From: Pseudomonas anatoliensis
GTDB taxonomy: Bacteria > Pseudomonadota > Gammaproteobacteria > Pseudomonadales > Pseudomonadaceae
Length of the DNA: 64,000 nucleotides
Direction: 5' to 3'
Assembly: GCF_017976235.1 (NCBI RefSeq)
Contig: NZ_JACVHC010000005.1
Location: 310,001-374,000, forward strand
In this document: positions 7,337 through 15,740 of the stretch, piece after piece
Numbering within the stretch: the first letter of the stretch is position 1
Layout: every line of letters begins with the position of its first letter
Program-made: the position numbers and the translations under genes
The notes under the pieces: generated by a model
Seen by the model: only the letters and a program-made list of their open reading frames with translations
What the model was told of the DNA's origin: nothing
Database searches by the model: none

Positions 7337-9659
7337 ACGCAAGCTGCCCTGGCTGTTCCTGATTCTGCTGCTGGCGGTTGTCGCGCTGGCCGGCTGGCAG
7401 TGGCGCGACGGTGCGCCGTTGTCCGCCAACCTGATGGAACTGGTGCCGGGCACCGATCCGGACGCCCTCGAACTGCGCGCCGAACAACGCATGCAGGAAC
7501 CGCTCAACCGCGAAATGCTGGTGCTGGTCGGCCACGCTGATCGCCAGCAAGCAGTGGCCATGGCGCAGACGCTGGGCGAACAATGGCAAGCCAGCGGCCT
7601 GTTCGAAAAAGTGCAGTGGAACCTGCAAGCGGACTTGCCGGCCCTGCGCACGCAATTGCTGCAAGGGCGACTGGCGATGCTCTCGGCGGACGACCGGCAA
7701 TTGCTGAGCGAACATCCCGACGCCTTCATTCAGCAACGGGTACAGGCACTGTTCGACCCGTTCAGCGGTTTCAGTCTGGTGCCGAGCCAGGATGACTGGC
7801 TGGGCCTGACCACGCGCATCCAGAACAGCCAGCCACAACACGGCGCGGTGCAACTGGACATCGGCAGCGGTGCATTGGTCGCCGATGCCGACGGCAAGAG
7901 CTGGGTGCTGTTGCGCGCACGCACCACCGGCAATGCCTTCGACATGAACCTGCCGCTGCAAGTGGCCGAACTGCTCCAGCGCGGTCGTGATCAGGCAGCG
8001 AAATCCGACGTGCAGCTTCTGGCCGCCAGCGGTCTGCTGTACGCCGCCAGTGGTCAGCAACAGGCCACTCGCGAGATGACCTGGGTGGGCGGCGGCGCCA
8101 CAGTCGGGATTCTGCTGTTATTGCTGCTGGCGTTCCGCCGTTGGCGCGTGTTGCTGGCGTTTGTGCCGGTGCTGGTCGGTATGTTGTTCGGTGCCGTGGC
8201 GTGTGTGGCGCTGTTCGGCCATATGCACGTGATGACCTTGGTGCTCGGTTCCAGCCTGATCGGCGTGGCGGTGGATTACCCGCTGCACTATCTGTCGAAG
8301 AGCTGGAGCCTGAAACCTTGGCGCAGTTGGCCCGCCTTGCGCCTGACCCTGCCCGGGCTGACACTGAGTCTGATCACCAGTGCCATCGGTTATCTGGCGC
8401 TGGCGTGGACGCCCTTCCCGGCGCTGACGCAAATCGCCGTGTTCTCCGCTGCCGGGTTGCTCGGCGCCTATCTGTCGGCAGTGTGTCTGCTGCCAGCGCT
8501 GTTGAAGAATGTCGAACTGCGCCCGGCGCAGTGGCCACTGCATCTGGCCCAACGGCTGGTGAACCTGCGGGAAAAATTGCTCGAATACGTGCGCACGCCG
8601 GTGTTGCTGGCGCTGTTGATCGCCTTCTGTGTGGGCGGTCTCGTGCAACTGCAAAGCAAAAACGACATCCGCCAATGGGTCGGCGCGCCGCAGCAACTGA
8701 CCGACGAAGCGCAGACCATCGCGCGCATTACCGGGTATCAGCCGACCAGCCAGTTCTTCCTGGTGCGCGCAGCCAATCAGCAAGAACTGCTGGAACGCCA
8801 AGCGGCACTGAGCGAACGTTTGCAGCAACTGGTCAACCTCGACAAGCTGCAAGGGTATCTGGCGCTTGATCAACTGGTCAGCCCACCGAGTCAGCAACAG
8901 CAAGTGCGCGAAGCGCTGAACAAACTTCCACAGTTCTGGCAGCCACTGCTCGATCTCGGCGTGCCGGTGACGGCCCTGCAAACCGAGTTGCAGCAGTTGC
9001 AAACATTACCTCTTGAGGACATCGACGCCGCGCTGGCCGGTCCGCTCGGCGAGCCCTACCGCACACTGTGGCTCGGCCCGACCGAAGAGGGCGTGGCGGC
9101 GATAACCAGTCTGCAAGGCCTGAACAATCCTTCGCTGCTGCGGGTGCAGGCGCTGGATCTGCCGGGGGTAGTGCTGGTGGATCGCCTCGGTGAATTGAAC
9201 AGTGTTTTCGCCGCCACGCAGATCAGCGCGGCGGAACTGAAACTCGCTTCCTGCGTGTTGATCGTGCTGGTGTTGATCCTGCCGTTTGGTCTCGGCGGCG
9301 CCGTGCGCATCGTCACGCTGCCGTTGCTGGCAGCGCTGTGCAGCCTGGCCAGCCTCGGTTGGCTCGGACAGCCGCTGACACTGTTCAGCCTGTTCGGCCT
9401 GCTGCTGGTGACAGCGATCAGCGTCGATTACGCGATTCTCATGCGTGAGCAAGTCGGCGGTGCGGCAGTCAGCCTGCTGGGCACGTTGCTGGCGGCCGTG
9501 ACGACGTGGCTGTCATTCGGTTTGCTGGCAGTGTCGAGCACGCCAGCAGTGAGCAATTTCGGTTTATCGGTCAGCCTCGGTCTGGCCTTCAGCTTCATGC
9601 TTGCACCGTGGGCCGGGCGTCATCCTCACACCGCAACAGTCGCGGAGCCGGCAGCATGA
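7320..9659 (+). CDS. MMPL/RND-family exporter
   Basis: A 779-residue membrane protein with the two-fold RND/MMPL architecture: one N-terminal membrane helix (about residues 8-25), a large periplasmic domain, a block of about five helices (residues 255-400), a helix near 425, a second periplasmic domain, and a last helical block (residues 640-770). The internal VAVDYPLHYLSK and ISVDYAILMRE are the equivalent helix-4 motifs of the two halves, with the acidic residue of the proton relay. It likely extracts the pigment or its lipid carrier from the inner membrane (ApeM by position). The ATG at 7320 or 7308 could be the start; both overlap the LolA-like gene. Confidence 0.88.
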   Translation: MILPSERKLPWLFLILLLAVVALAGWQWRDGAPLSANLMELVPGTDPDALELRAEQRMQEPLNREMLVLVGHADRQQAVAMAQTLGEQWQASGLFEKVQWNLQADLPALRTQLLQGRLAMLSADDRQLLSEHPDAFIQQRVQALFDPFSGFSLVPSQDDWLGLTTRIQNSQPQHGAVQLDIGSGALVADADGKSWVLLRARTTGNAFDMNLPLQVAELLQRGRDQAAKSDVQLLAASGLLYAASGQQQATREMTWVGGGATVGILLLLLLAFRRWRVLLAFVPVLVGMLFGAVACVALFGHMHVMTLVLGSSLIGVAVDYPLHYLSKSWSLKPWRSWPALRLTLPGLTLSLITSAIGYLALAWTPFPALTQIAVFSAAGLLGAYLSAVCLLPALLKNVELRPAQWPLHLAQRLVNLREKLLEYVRTPVLLALLIAFCVGGLVQLQSKNDIRQWVGAPQQLTDEAQTIARITGYQPTSQFFLVRAANQQELLERQAALSERLQQLVNLDKLQGYLALDQLVSPPSQQQQVREALNKLPQFWQPLLDLGVPVTALQTELQQLQTLPLEDIDAALAGPLGEPYRTLWLGPTEEGVAAITSLQGLNNPSLLRVQALDLPGVVLVDRLGELNSVFAATQISAAELKLASCVLIVLVLILPFGLGGAVRIVTLPLLAALCSLASLGWLGQPLTLFSLFGLLLVTAISVDYAILMREQVGGAAVSLLGTLLAAVTTWLSFGLLAVSSTPAVSNFGLSVSLGLAFSFMLAPWAGRHPHTATVAEPAA

Positions 9660-10819
9660 TGATCGTCGGATTCTGGCTGCTGGCCATGGCCTTGTTCTTT
9701 GTCGCGACCCGCGTCGGTCGCCATTTCGGCCTGATCCCGATTGTCAGCCAGCTGCTGTTGGCGAGTTTCGGCTTGCCGCTGCTGATGTATTTCTGGATCG
9801 AACCGGGCTGGCAGCTCAGCGGCGCCGAACTGATTGCGCCGACGTGGCTGAAAGACCTCTACAGCCTGAGTTTTGCACTGTTGCTCGGGCACATCCTCAG
9901 CGATGTGATCGACCTGCGTCTGGACCGCCAGAGCGTGAAAATTGCCGTACCGAGTTTCGCCGTACCCTTCGCCTGTGGTCTCGCGACCGCCTATTGGCTG
10001 CTGCCGGCGCAACCGTGGCTCAACTCATTGGCCATCGGTCTGGTGTTCGCCATCACCGCCATTCCGGTGCTGTATCTGTATCTGCGCCACATCGATTACC
10101 CGCCTGACGCCACGCGGCGGCTGGTGCAAACCGCGATCCTGATCGACCTGACCTGCTGGACTCTGTTCGGCCTCGCCCAGGGCAGTTTGCACCTGAGCAG
10201 TCTGTTGCTGCCGCTGGGGTTGGCGTGCGTTCCCTTGCTGCTGCGCCTGTTCGGTGTGCAGCGGCCGCTGACTTACAGCCTTGGATTCTTTGCGTTATTG
10301 GTCCTGGCCGAGCATTACAAACTCAATGCGCTGATTTTCGGCATCGGTTACCTGGTGTGCATGGCCACGCTGAAAATACCGCTGGTGCTGCCGTTGCCGG
10401 CGCGCTGGATGAGCCGTTTGCAGACGTGGATCGCGATCCCGTTGATCCTCACGTTCGGCATTGTGCAGATCGACGTCCACAGCGCCCTCGCCAGCCTTGG
10501 GGCGCTGCAATGGGCAGCGCTGCTGCTGGTGCCGATTGCCAGTAAACTGCTCGGCAACTGGCTTGGCCTCGGCTGGGCCGGTGCCTCGTTCGAGGGCGCC
10601 AGTCGCTGGCGTGAAAGCGTGCTGCTGAACATTCGCGGCCTGAGCGAAATCGTCTTTCTCAACCTGTTATTGCAACAACAACTCATCACGCCGGCGCTGT
10701 ACTTCGCGCTGATGCTGATGGGCCTGATCGCGACGTTGCTGCCAGCCCTGATCGGCCTGCATCGCGCCCCCCTGAATTTGAACCACCCTTTGCCCCGGAG
10801 CTCACGTGCCAATCGTTGA
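9656..10819 (+). CDS. CPA2/Kef-like cation-proton antiporter-type membrane protein
   Basis: A 387-residue polytopic membrane protein with roughly 11-12 hydrophobic helices spread over the whole length. The layout and the segment LIDLTCWTLFGLAQG resemble sodium/proton exchanger family (CPA2) transporters, but no C-terminal regulatory domain is present and the usual two-aspartate motif is not obvious. The ATG at 9656 overlaps the MMPL stop as ATGA; the frame extends upstream to 9506 inside the exporter gene and is not used. Its place inside the pigment operon suggests a role in energising or balancing export. Function is unproven. Confidence 0.72.
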   Translation: MMIVGFWLLAMALFFVATRVGRHFGLIPIVSQLLLASFGLPLLMYFWIEPGWQLSGAELIAPTWLKDLYSLSFALLLGHILSDVIDLRLDRQSVKIAVPSFAVPFACGLATAYWLLPAQPWLNSLAIGLVFAITAIPVLYLYLRHIDYPPDATRRLVQTAILIDLTCWTLFGLAQGSLHLSSLLLPLGLACVPLLLRLFGVQRPLTYSLGFFALLVLAEHYKLNALIFGIGYLVCMATLKIPLVLPLPARWMSRLQTWIAIPLILTFGIVQIDVHSALASLGALQWAALLLVPIASKLLGNWLGLGWAGASFEGASRWRESVLLNIRGLSEIVFLNLLLQQQLITPALYFALMLMGLIATLLPALIGLHRAPLNLNHPLPRSSRANR

Positions 10820-12053
10820 AATGGAATCCCGTCAGGTCGTGATCATCGGCGCAGGCCCCTCAGGCGCCATCGCCGCCGCCCTGCTCAAGCGCAAGGGCCA
10901 CGACGTGCTGGTGATCGAGCGTCAGCACTTCCCAAGGTTTTCCATCGGCGAAAGCCTGCTCAGCCATTGCCTGGATTTCGTCGAAGAAGCCGGCATGCTC
11001 GACGCCGTCAACGCCGCCGGATTCCAGCGCAAGACCGGCGCTGCGTTTGCCTGGGGCGAGCGCTACAGCGCGTTTGATTTTGGCGACACCTTCACCAACG
11101 GCAAGCCGACCACGTTCCAGGTGCAGCGTGCCGACTTCGACAAACTGCTGGCCGATCAAGCCGCGCTGCAAGGCGCCGAGATTCGCTATGGCGATGCCAT
11201 CGTCAGCGTCGATTTCGACCGGGCAAAACCGCAGCTGGATGTGCGCCGCGAAGACGGCAGCGAATACCGCGTCGAAGCGGATTTCGTGCTCGATGCCAGC
11301 GGTTACGGTCGCGTGCTTTCACGCTTGCTGGATCTGGAGGCGCCGTCGAATTTCCCGGTGCGTCAGGCAGTGTTCACTCACGTCGAAGATCACATCGACA
11401 ACCCGGCGTTCGACCGCGAAAAAATCCTCGTCACCACGCACCCGCAGCATCGCGATATCTGGTTCTGGACCATCCCGTTCAGCAACGGTCGCTGCTCGGT
11501 GGGCGTGGTCGCCGCTGCCGAACACTTCGAAGGTCGCGATACCGATCTTGACGCCTGTCTGCGCGGTTTCATCGCTGAAACGCCAAGCCTCGCCGGCGTG
11601 CTCAACAACGCCGTGTGGGATACCCCGGCGCGCACCCTTGGCGGCTACGCAGCCAACGTCAAAACCCTGCACGGTCCGGGCTTTGCGTTACTCGGCAACG
11701 CGGCGGAATTTCTCGATCCGGTGTTCTCCTCCGGCGTAACCATCGCCATGCGTTCGGCGAGCATGGCCGCGGCTGTGCTGCATCGTCAGTTGCAGGGCGA
11801 AACGGTCGATTGGCAAAGCGAGTTTGCCCAGCCGCTGAAACGCGGCGTCGACACCTTCCGCTGCTATGTCGAGGGCTGGTATGCCGGGACCTTCCAGGAC
11901 GTGATTTTCTATGAAGACAGTCAGGCCGACATTCGCCGGATGATCTGCTCGATCCTCGCCGGTTATGCCTGGGATGAACGCAACCCGTTCGTCAGCGAAG
12001 CTCGGCGCCGGTTGAAGATGATTTCCGAACTTTGTGCAAAGGACGCCCCATGA
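10806..12053 (+). CDS. Flavin-dependent halogenase-like oxidoreductase
   Basis: A 415-residue FAD protein. It has the dinucleotide-binding GAGPSG near residues 15-20, the FPRFSIGES stretch typical of flavin halogenases, a conserved lysine in FQRKTGAAFAWG (Lys76), the second FAD motif LDASGYGR, and the sequence WFWTIP at 219-224, which fits the WxWxIP signature of FADH2-dependent halogenases. Related enzymes without halogenating activity exist, so it could instead be a hydroxylase or reductase. In brominated xanthomonadin pathways a halogenase tailors the aryl head, making that role plausible here. The GTG at 10806 is preferred because GGAG lies five bases upstream; an ATG at 10821 is possible. 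Confidence 0.8.
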   Translation: MPIVEMESRQVVIIGAGPSGAIAAALLKRKGHDVLVIERQHFPRFSIGESLLSHCLDFVEEAGMLDAVNAAGFQRKTGAAFAWGERYSAFDFGDTFTNGKPTTFQVQRADFDKLLADQAALQGAEIRYGDAIVSVDFDRAKPQLDVRREDGSEYRVEADFVLDASGYGRVLSRLLDLEAPSNFPVRQAVFTHVEDHIDNPAFDREKILVTTHPQHRDIWFWTIPFSNGRCSVGVVAAAEHFEGRDTDLDACLRGFIAETPSLAGVLNNAVWDTPARTLGGYAANVKTLHGPGFALLGNAAEFLDPVFSSGVTIAMRSASMAAAVLHRQLQGETVDWQSEFAQPLKRGVDTFRCYVEGWYAGTFQDVIFYEDSQADIRRMICSILAGYAWDERNPFVSEARRRLKMISELCAKDAP

Positions 12054-12775
12054 ATTACCTGAGCGACAGCTACGTCGAGGAAACCCGCTTCGGTTTCTGG
12101 TTCCTGCGCAGCCACACCTGGCAGCATCACGTGTTGCGCGTGGCAATCAACGATCTGCGTGGGCTGTTCAGCGAAGCACTGCCGGCAAACCCGGTGCTGC
12201 TCGATGCCGGTTGCGGTCAGGGCAAGTCGTTCGGCCATTTGCGCCAGACCTTTGCACCACAGCGTTTGATCGGTATCGATGCCGATCCGCACAGCCTTGA
12301 ATTGAGCGCCGCAGAAGCGGCGCGTCAGGGACTGGATGTCGAGCTGATCGGCAGCGATTGCGCAACGCTCAACGTGCCGGACGCCAGTGTCGATCTGCTG
12401 TTCTGCCACCAGACCTTTCATCATCTGGTCGAGCAGGAAAAGGCCTTGGCCGAGTTTTATCGGGTGCTCAAGCCTGGCGGTTATCTGCTGTTTGCCGAAT
12501 CGACCGAGGCTTACATCGATACCTGGGTGATTCGCTGGCTGTTCCGCCATCCAATGCACGTGCAGAAAAGCGCCGCGCAGTATCTGGGGATGATTCGCGA
12601 GCAGGGTTTCGAGTTTTCCGAGCGCAATGTTTCGTACCCGTATTTGTGGTGGAGCCGGTCGAAGGATTTCGGTTTGCTGGAGCGCTTTGGATTGCGCAAG
12701 CCCAAACCGTTCGGGCAGCGGGAAGAGACGCTGGTGAACGTGGTTGCGCGCAAACCACTTGCGGGTGCCTTGTGA
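12050..12775 (+). CDS. Class I SAM-dependent methyltransferase
   Basis: A 241-residue methyltransferase with a Rossmann SAM-binding motif LLDAGCGQGKSFG, acidic ribose-binding position in LIGIDADPHS, and the post-II motif LLFCHQTFHHLVEQEKALAEFYRVLKPGGY. It is probably the enzyme that O- or C-methylates the aryl head group, since methylated or methoxylated heads are known in aryl polyenes. The ATG at 12050 overlaps the halogenase-like stop as ATGA. Assignment of family is certain, substrate is inferred. Confidence 0.88.
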   Translation: MNYLSDSYVEETRFGFWFLRSHTWQHHVLRVAINDLRGLFSEALPANPVLLDAGCGQGKSFGHLRQTFAPQRLIGIDADPHSLELSAAEAARQGLDVELIGSDCATLNVPDASVDLLFCHQTFHHLVEQEKALAEFYRVLKPGGYLLFAESTEAYIDTWVIRWLFRHPMHVQKSAAQYLGMIREQGFEFSERNVSYPYLWWSRSKDFGLLERFGLRKPKPFGQREETLVNVVARKPLAGAL

Positions 12776-12789
12776 TGCGACACACAACT

Positions 12790-12880
12790 TGTAGGAGTGA
12801 GCCTGCTCGCGATAGCGGTGGATCAGCCAACATGTTTTTTGAATGTGCAACCGCGATCGCGAGCAGGCTCACTCCTACAA
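12790..12880. repeat. Inverted REP pair (GAGCCTGCTCGCGAT family)
   Basis: Arms at 12790-12820 and 12851-12880 are near-perfect reverse complements with core gagcctgctcgcgat, separated by about 30 bases. The pair sits inside the aryl polyene operon between the methyltransferase and lipoprotein genes and contains or directly precedes the possible lipoprotein start codons. Confidence 0.88.
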
Positions 12881-13365
12881 GGTTTGTGGTGTGGCTGGTA
12901 TGGGGGATATTTGCGCTGCTCAGTGGTTGCGCCACTCAGGCACCGCTGCCGGCTGGCAACCCGACGCTGCCGCTGCCATTGCAACTGCACATCGAACGCC
13001 AGCAAGCCGAACAACGCCAGGACTGGCTGCTGGTGATCCAGCGTGAAGGTCCCGGCATTCGCTGGTCGATGATGGACCCTCTGGGCATTCCTCAGGCACG
13101 TCAGCAACTGATCGACGGGCGCTGGCAGGCCGATGGCTTGCTGCCGCCAAACCCGGAAGCCCGGGAGTTGTTCGCCGCCCTGCTGTTCGCCCTGACCCCG
13201 TCCGGCGAATTGCTGCGCAACTACCCCGCCGCGCAGCAACAGGGCGAGCAACGCTCCCTGCCAGCGCGCTGGGACATCCGCTATTCACAACCGTTGAGCT
13301 TCGAATTGAAACTGCCTCAAGGCCCGCACTACCGCGTTTCCCCACTCGGTGAACCGACGCCATGA
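12832..13365 (+). CDS. Lipoprotein of the aryl polyene cluster (DUF3261-like)
   Basis: An exported lipoprotein with the lipobox LLSGC; the mature protein starts at that cysteine (codon at 12928) and is about 146 residues, rich in Gln, Leu and Pro. Such a lipoprotein accompanies LolA-like and MMPL proteins in APE clusters (ApeN by position) and may act like LolB, receiving the pigment at the outer membrane. The start is uncertain: ATG 12832 lies in the loop of a REP pair, GTG 12886 gives a short 15-residue signal peptide, and ATG 12775 overlaps the methyltransferase stop. The stop overlaps the ketosynthase start as ATGA. Confidence 0.72.
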   Translation: MFFECATAIASRLTPTRFVVWLVWGIFALLSGCATQAPLPAGNPTLPLPLQLHIERQQAEQRQDWLLVIQREGPGIRWSMMDPLGIPQARQQLIDGRWQADGLLPPNPEARELFAALLFALTPSGELLRNYPAAQQQGEQRSLPARWDIRYSQPLSFELKLPQGPHYRVSPLGEPTP

Positions 13366-14558
13366 CTGCCTACTTGAATGCCCTCGGCGTGATTTGCGCG
13401 CTGGGTCGAGACAAGCAACAAGTCGCGCACAACCTGTTCGCTGGCGACTGCTCCGGCATGCGTCGCGAATCCGGCTGGGTGCCGGAGCGTGAGTTGCCAG
13501 TGGCCGCCGTGCACGGTGAGCTGGCAGCGATTCCGCCGGAGTTGGCCGACCAGCGCAGCCGCAACAATCAGCTTTTGCTGGAAGCTGCGTTGCAGATCCG
13601 CGACGACATCGACCGGGCTATTGAGACTTACGGCCGCGAGCGCATCGGCGTGGTGCTAGGCACCAGTACCTCGGGCATCGACGAAGCCAGTCGGGGTCTG
13701 GCGCATTTCCTTCAAGAACAACAATTCCCGGTCGAGTACGACTATCGGCAACAGGAGCTCGGCGCCCCGGCGAATTTTCTTGCCGACTGGCTGCAACTGA
13801 GCGGCCCGGCCTACGTGATTTCCACCGCGTGCACCTCCAGCGCACGTGCGCTGATGAGCGCGCAGCGCCTGCTCGATCTGGGCCTCTGCGATGCGGTGCT
13901 GTGCGGTGGCGTCGACAGCCTGTGCAAGCTGACCCTCAACGGTTTTTCGTCGCTGGAAGCGGTGTCCGATGAGCGCTGCAATCCGTTCTCGGCCAACCGC
14001 AACGGCATCAACATCGGCGAAGCCGCGGTGCTGTTCGTGATGAGCAAGCAACGCGGGGATGGTCCGGCCATCGCCCTGCTCGGCGCTGGCGCCAGTTCCG
14101 ACGCGCACCATATCTCGGCGCCGGAACCGAGCGGGCGCGGTGCGCTGCAAGCGATGCAAAAAGCCCTGAGTCGCGCGCAATTGCAGCCCGGGCAAATCAA
14201 CTATCTGAACCTGCACGGCACCGCGACCCAACACAACGACGCCATGGAAAGCCTGGCGGTCGCCACGCTGTTCCCCGACGGCGTTGCATGCTCGTCGACC
14301 AAACCGATGACCGGTCACACGCTCGGTGCTGCCGGCGCGCTGGAAGCGGCGTTCTGCTGGCTGAGCCTGAGCGCTGACAACCCAGGCCACGCGCTACCGC
14401 CGCACGTCTGGGATGGCCACCCCGATCCCGACTTGCCAGCGCTCAAATGGGTGACCGCAAGTGAACCCCTGACGTCCATTGCACCCCGCTACCTGATGAG
14501 CAACTCGTTTGCCTTCGGGGGCAACAACGTCAGCCTGATTATCGGAGACGCCCCATGA
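13362..14558 (+). CDS. apeO: Beta-ketoacyl-ACP synthase (aryl polyene ketosynthase)
   Basis: A 398-residue thiolase-fold condensing enzyme. The full Cys-His-His catalytic set is visible: Cys157 in STACTSSAR, His285 in NLHGTATQ and His319 in MTGHTLGAAGA, so it should be an active condensing enzyme rather than a chain-length factor. It would perform decarboxylative malonyl-ACP condensations elongating the aryl starter. In the characterised system ApeO pairs with a chain-length-factor-like ApeC, not present in this window and possibly upstream of it. It overlaps both neighbours by four bases. Confidence 0.92.
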   Translation: MTAYLNALGVICALGRDKQQVAHNLFAGDCSGMRRESGWVPERELPVAAVHGELAAIPPELADQRSRNNQLLLEAALQIRDDIDRAIETYGRERIGVVLGTSTSGIDEASRGLAHFLQEQQFPVEYDYRQQELGAPANFLADWLQLSGPAYVISTACTSSARALMSAQRLLDLGLCDAVLCGGVDSLCKLTLNGFSSLEAVSDERCNPFSANRNGINIGEAAVLFVMSKQRGDGPAIALLGAGASSDAHHISAPEPSGRGALQAMQKALSRAQLQPGQINYLNLHGTATQHNDAMESLAVATLFPDGVACSSTKPMTGHTLGAAGALEAAFCWLSLSADNPGHALPPHVWDGHPDPDLPALKWVTASEPLTSIAPRYLMSNSFAFGGNNVSLIIGDAP

Positions 14559-15019
14559 CTGACTGGCCGCTCGCCGAACTGCTGCCTCACGCAGGCGACA
14601 TGATCCTGATCGACAAGATCACGCGCTTCGACGATGAACAGATTTACACCTGCCTCACGGTCAAGCCTGACGGCCTGTTCAACCTGCCCGACGGCAGCCT
14701 GCCGGCATGGGTCGGCGTCGAGCTGATGGCACAAAGCGTCGCCGCGTTCGCCGGTTGTCATGCCCGGCGCAAAGGCAATCCGGTGGAACTGGGTTTCCTG
14801 CTCGGCACACGCAAGTTCGAGTGCAACGTCCAAGCGTTTCCGGCTGGTAGCGAGTTGACCGTCCATGGCATCCGCTCGCTGGAAGATGACAACGGCATGG
14901 GCGTGTTCGAATGCCACATCACTGCGCCCGGCATCCAGGCCAGCGCTCGACTGAACGTGTTCCGCCCGCCGCAACCGTCCCAATATCTACAACAGACACA
15001 GGAGTCGAACGATGACTGA
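14555..15019 (+). CDS. apeP: 3-hydroxyacyl-ACP dehydratase, ApeP-type hotdog protein
   Basis: A 154-residue hotdog protein. The catalytic histidine is in LLPHAGDMILID (His12) and the second acidic residue lies in the helix ELMAQSVAAFAGCHA. This arrangement matches the ApeP/FabZ-like dehydratases of aryl polyene clusters that form the trans double bond each round. The operon therefore has two dehydratase domains, this and the one fused to the ligase. The start overlaps the ketosynthase stop by four bases and the stop overlaps the reductase start by eight. Confidence 0.88.
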   Translation: MTDWPLAELLPHAGDMILIDKITRFDDEQIYTCLTVKPDGLFNLPDGSLPAWVGVELMAQSVAAFAGCHARRKGNPVELGFLLGTRKFECNVQAFPAGSELTVHGIRSLEDDNGMGVFECHITAPGIQASARLNVFRPPQPSQYLQQTQESNDD

Positions 15020-15740
15020 ATCCGTACTGGTCACCGGCTCCAGCCGTGGTATCGGCCGCGCCATTGCCTTGCGTCTGGCGCAGGCCGGGCACGACATCGT
15101 CCTGCATTGCCGCAGCGGCGTCGCCGAAGCCCAGGCAGTGCAAGCTGAGATTGAAGCGCTAGGCCGCAACGCACGCATCCTGCAATTTGACGTCGCCGAC
15201 CGTGAAACCTGCAAAACCATTCTCGAAGCCGACGTCGAAACCCACGGTGCCTATTACGGCGTGGTGCTCAACGCCGGGCTGACCCGCGACGGCGCCTTCC
15301 CAGCCCTGAGCGACGACGATTGGGACGTGGTGCTGCGTACCAACCTCGACGGTTTCTACAACGTCCTGCACCCGGTGATGATGCCGATGATCCGCCGCCG
15401 CGCCGCCGGTCGCATTGTCTGCATCACCTCCGTCTCCGGGCTGATCGGCAACCGCGGCCAGGTCAACTACAGCGCCTCCAAGGCTGGCGTGATTGGTGCT
15501 GCGAAAGCATTGGCGATTGAACTGGGCAAGCGCAAAATCACCGTTAACTGCGTCGCGCCGGGCCTGATCGACACAGCGATGCTCGATGAAAACGTGCCGG
15601 TGGAAGAATTGATGAAAATGATCCCCGCGCAACGCATGGGCACCCCAGAAGAGGTGGCCAGTGCGGTGAATTTCCTGATGTCGGCGGAAGCCTCGTACAT
15701 CACCCGCCAGGTCCTGGCGGTCAACGGAGGCTTGTGCTGA
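15012..15740 (+). CDS. apeQ: 3-oxoacyl-ACP reductase (FabG-like, aryl polyene)
   Basis: A 242-residue short-chain dehydrogenase. The NADPH-binding glycine motif TGSSRGIGRA is at residues 8-17, NAG at about 87-89, a catalytic serine in ITSVSG, and Tyr153/Lys157 in YSASKAGV. It reduces the ketoacyl-ACP made by the ketosynthase. Because it lies between the ACP dehydratase and second ketosynthase with overlapping ends, its role is in the aryl polyene cycle rather than housekeeping fatty acid synthesis. Confidence 0.92.
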   Translation: MTESVLVTGSSRGIGRAIALRLAQAGHDIVLHCRSGVAEAQAVQAEIEALGRNARILQFDVADRETCKTILEADVETHGAYYGVVLNAGLTRDGAFPALSDDDWDVVLRTNLDGFYNVLHPVMMPMIRRRAAGRIVCITSVSGLIGNRGQVNYSASKAGVIGAAKALAIELGKRKITVNCVAPGLIDTAMLDENVPVEELMKMIPAQRMGTPEEVASAVNFLMSAEASYITRQVLAVNGGLC

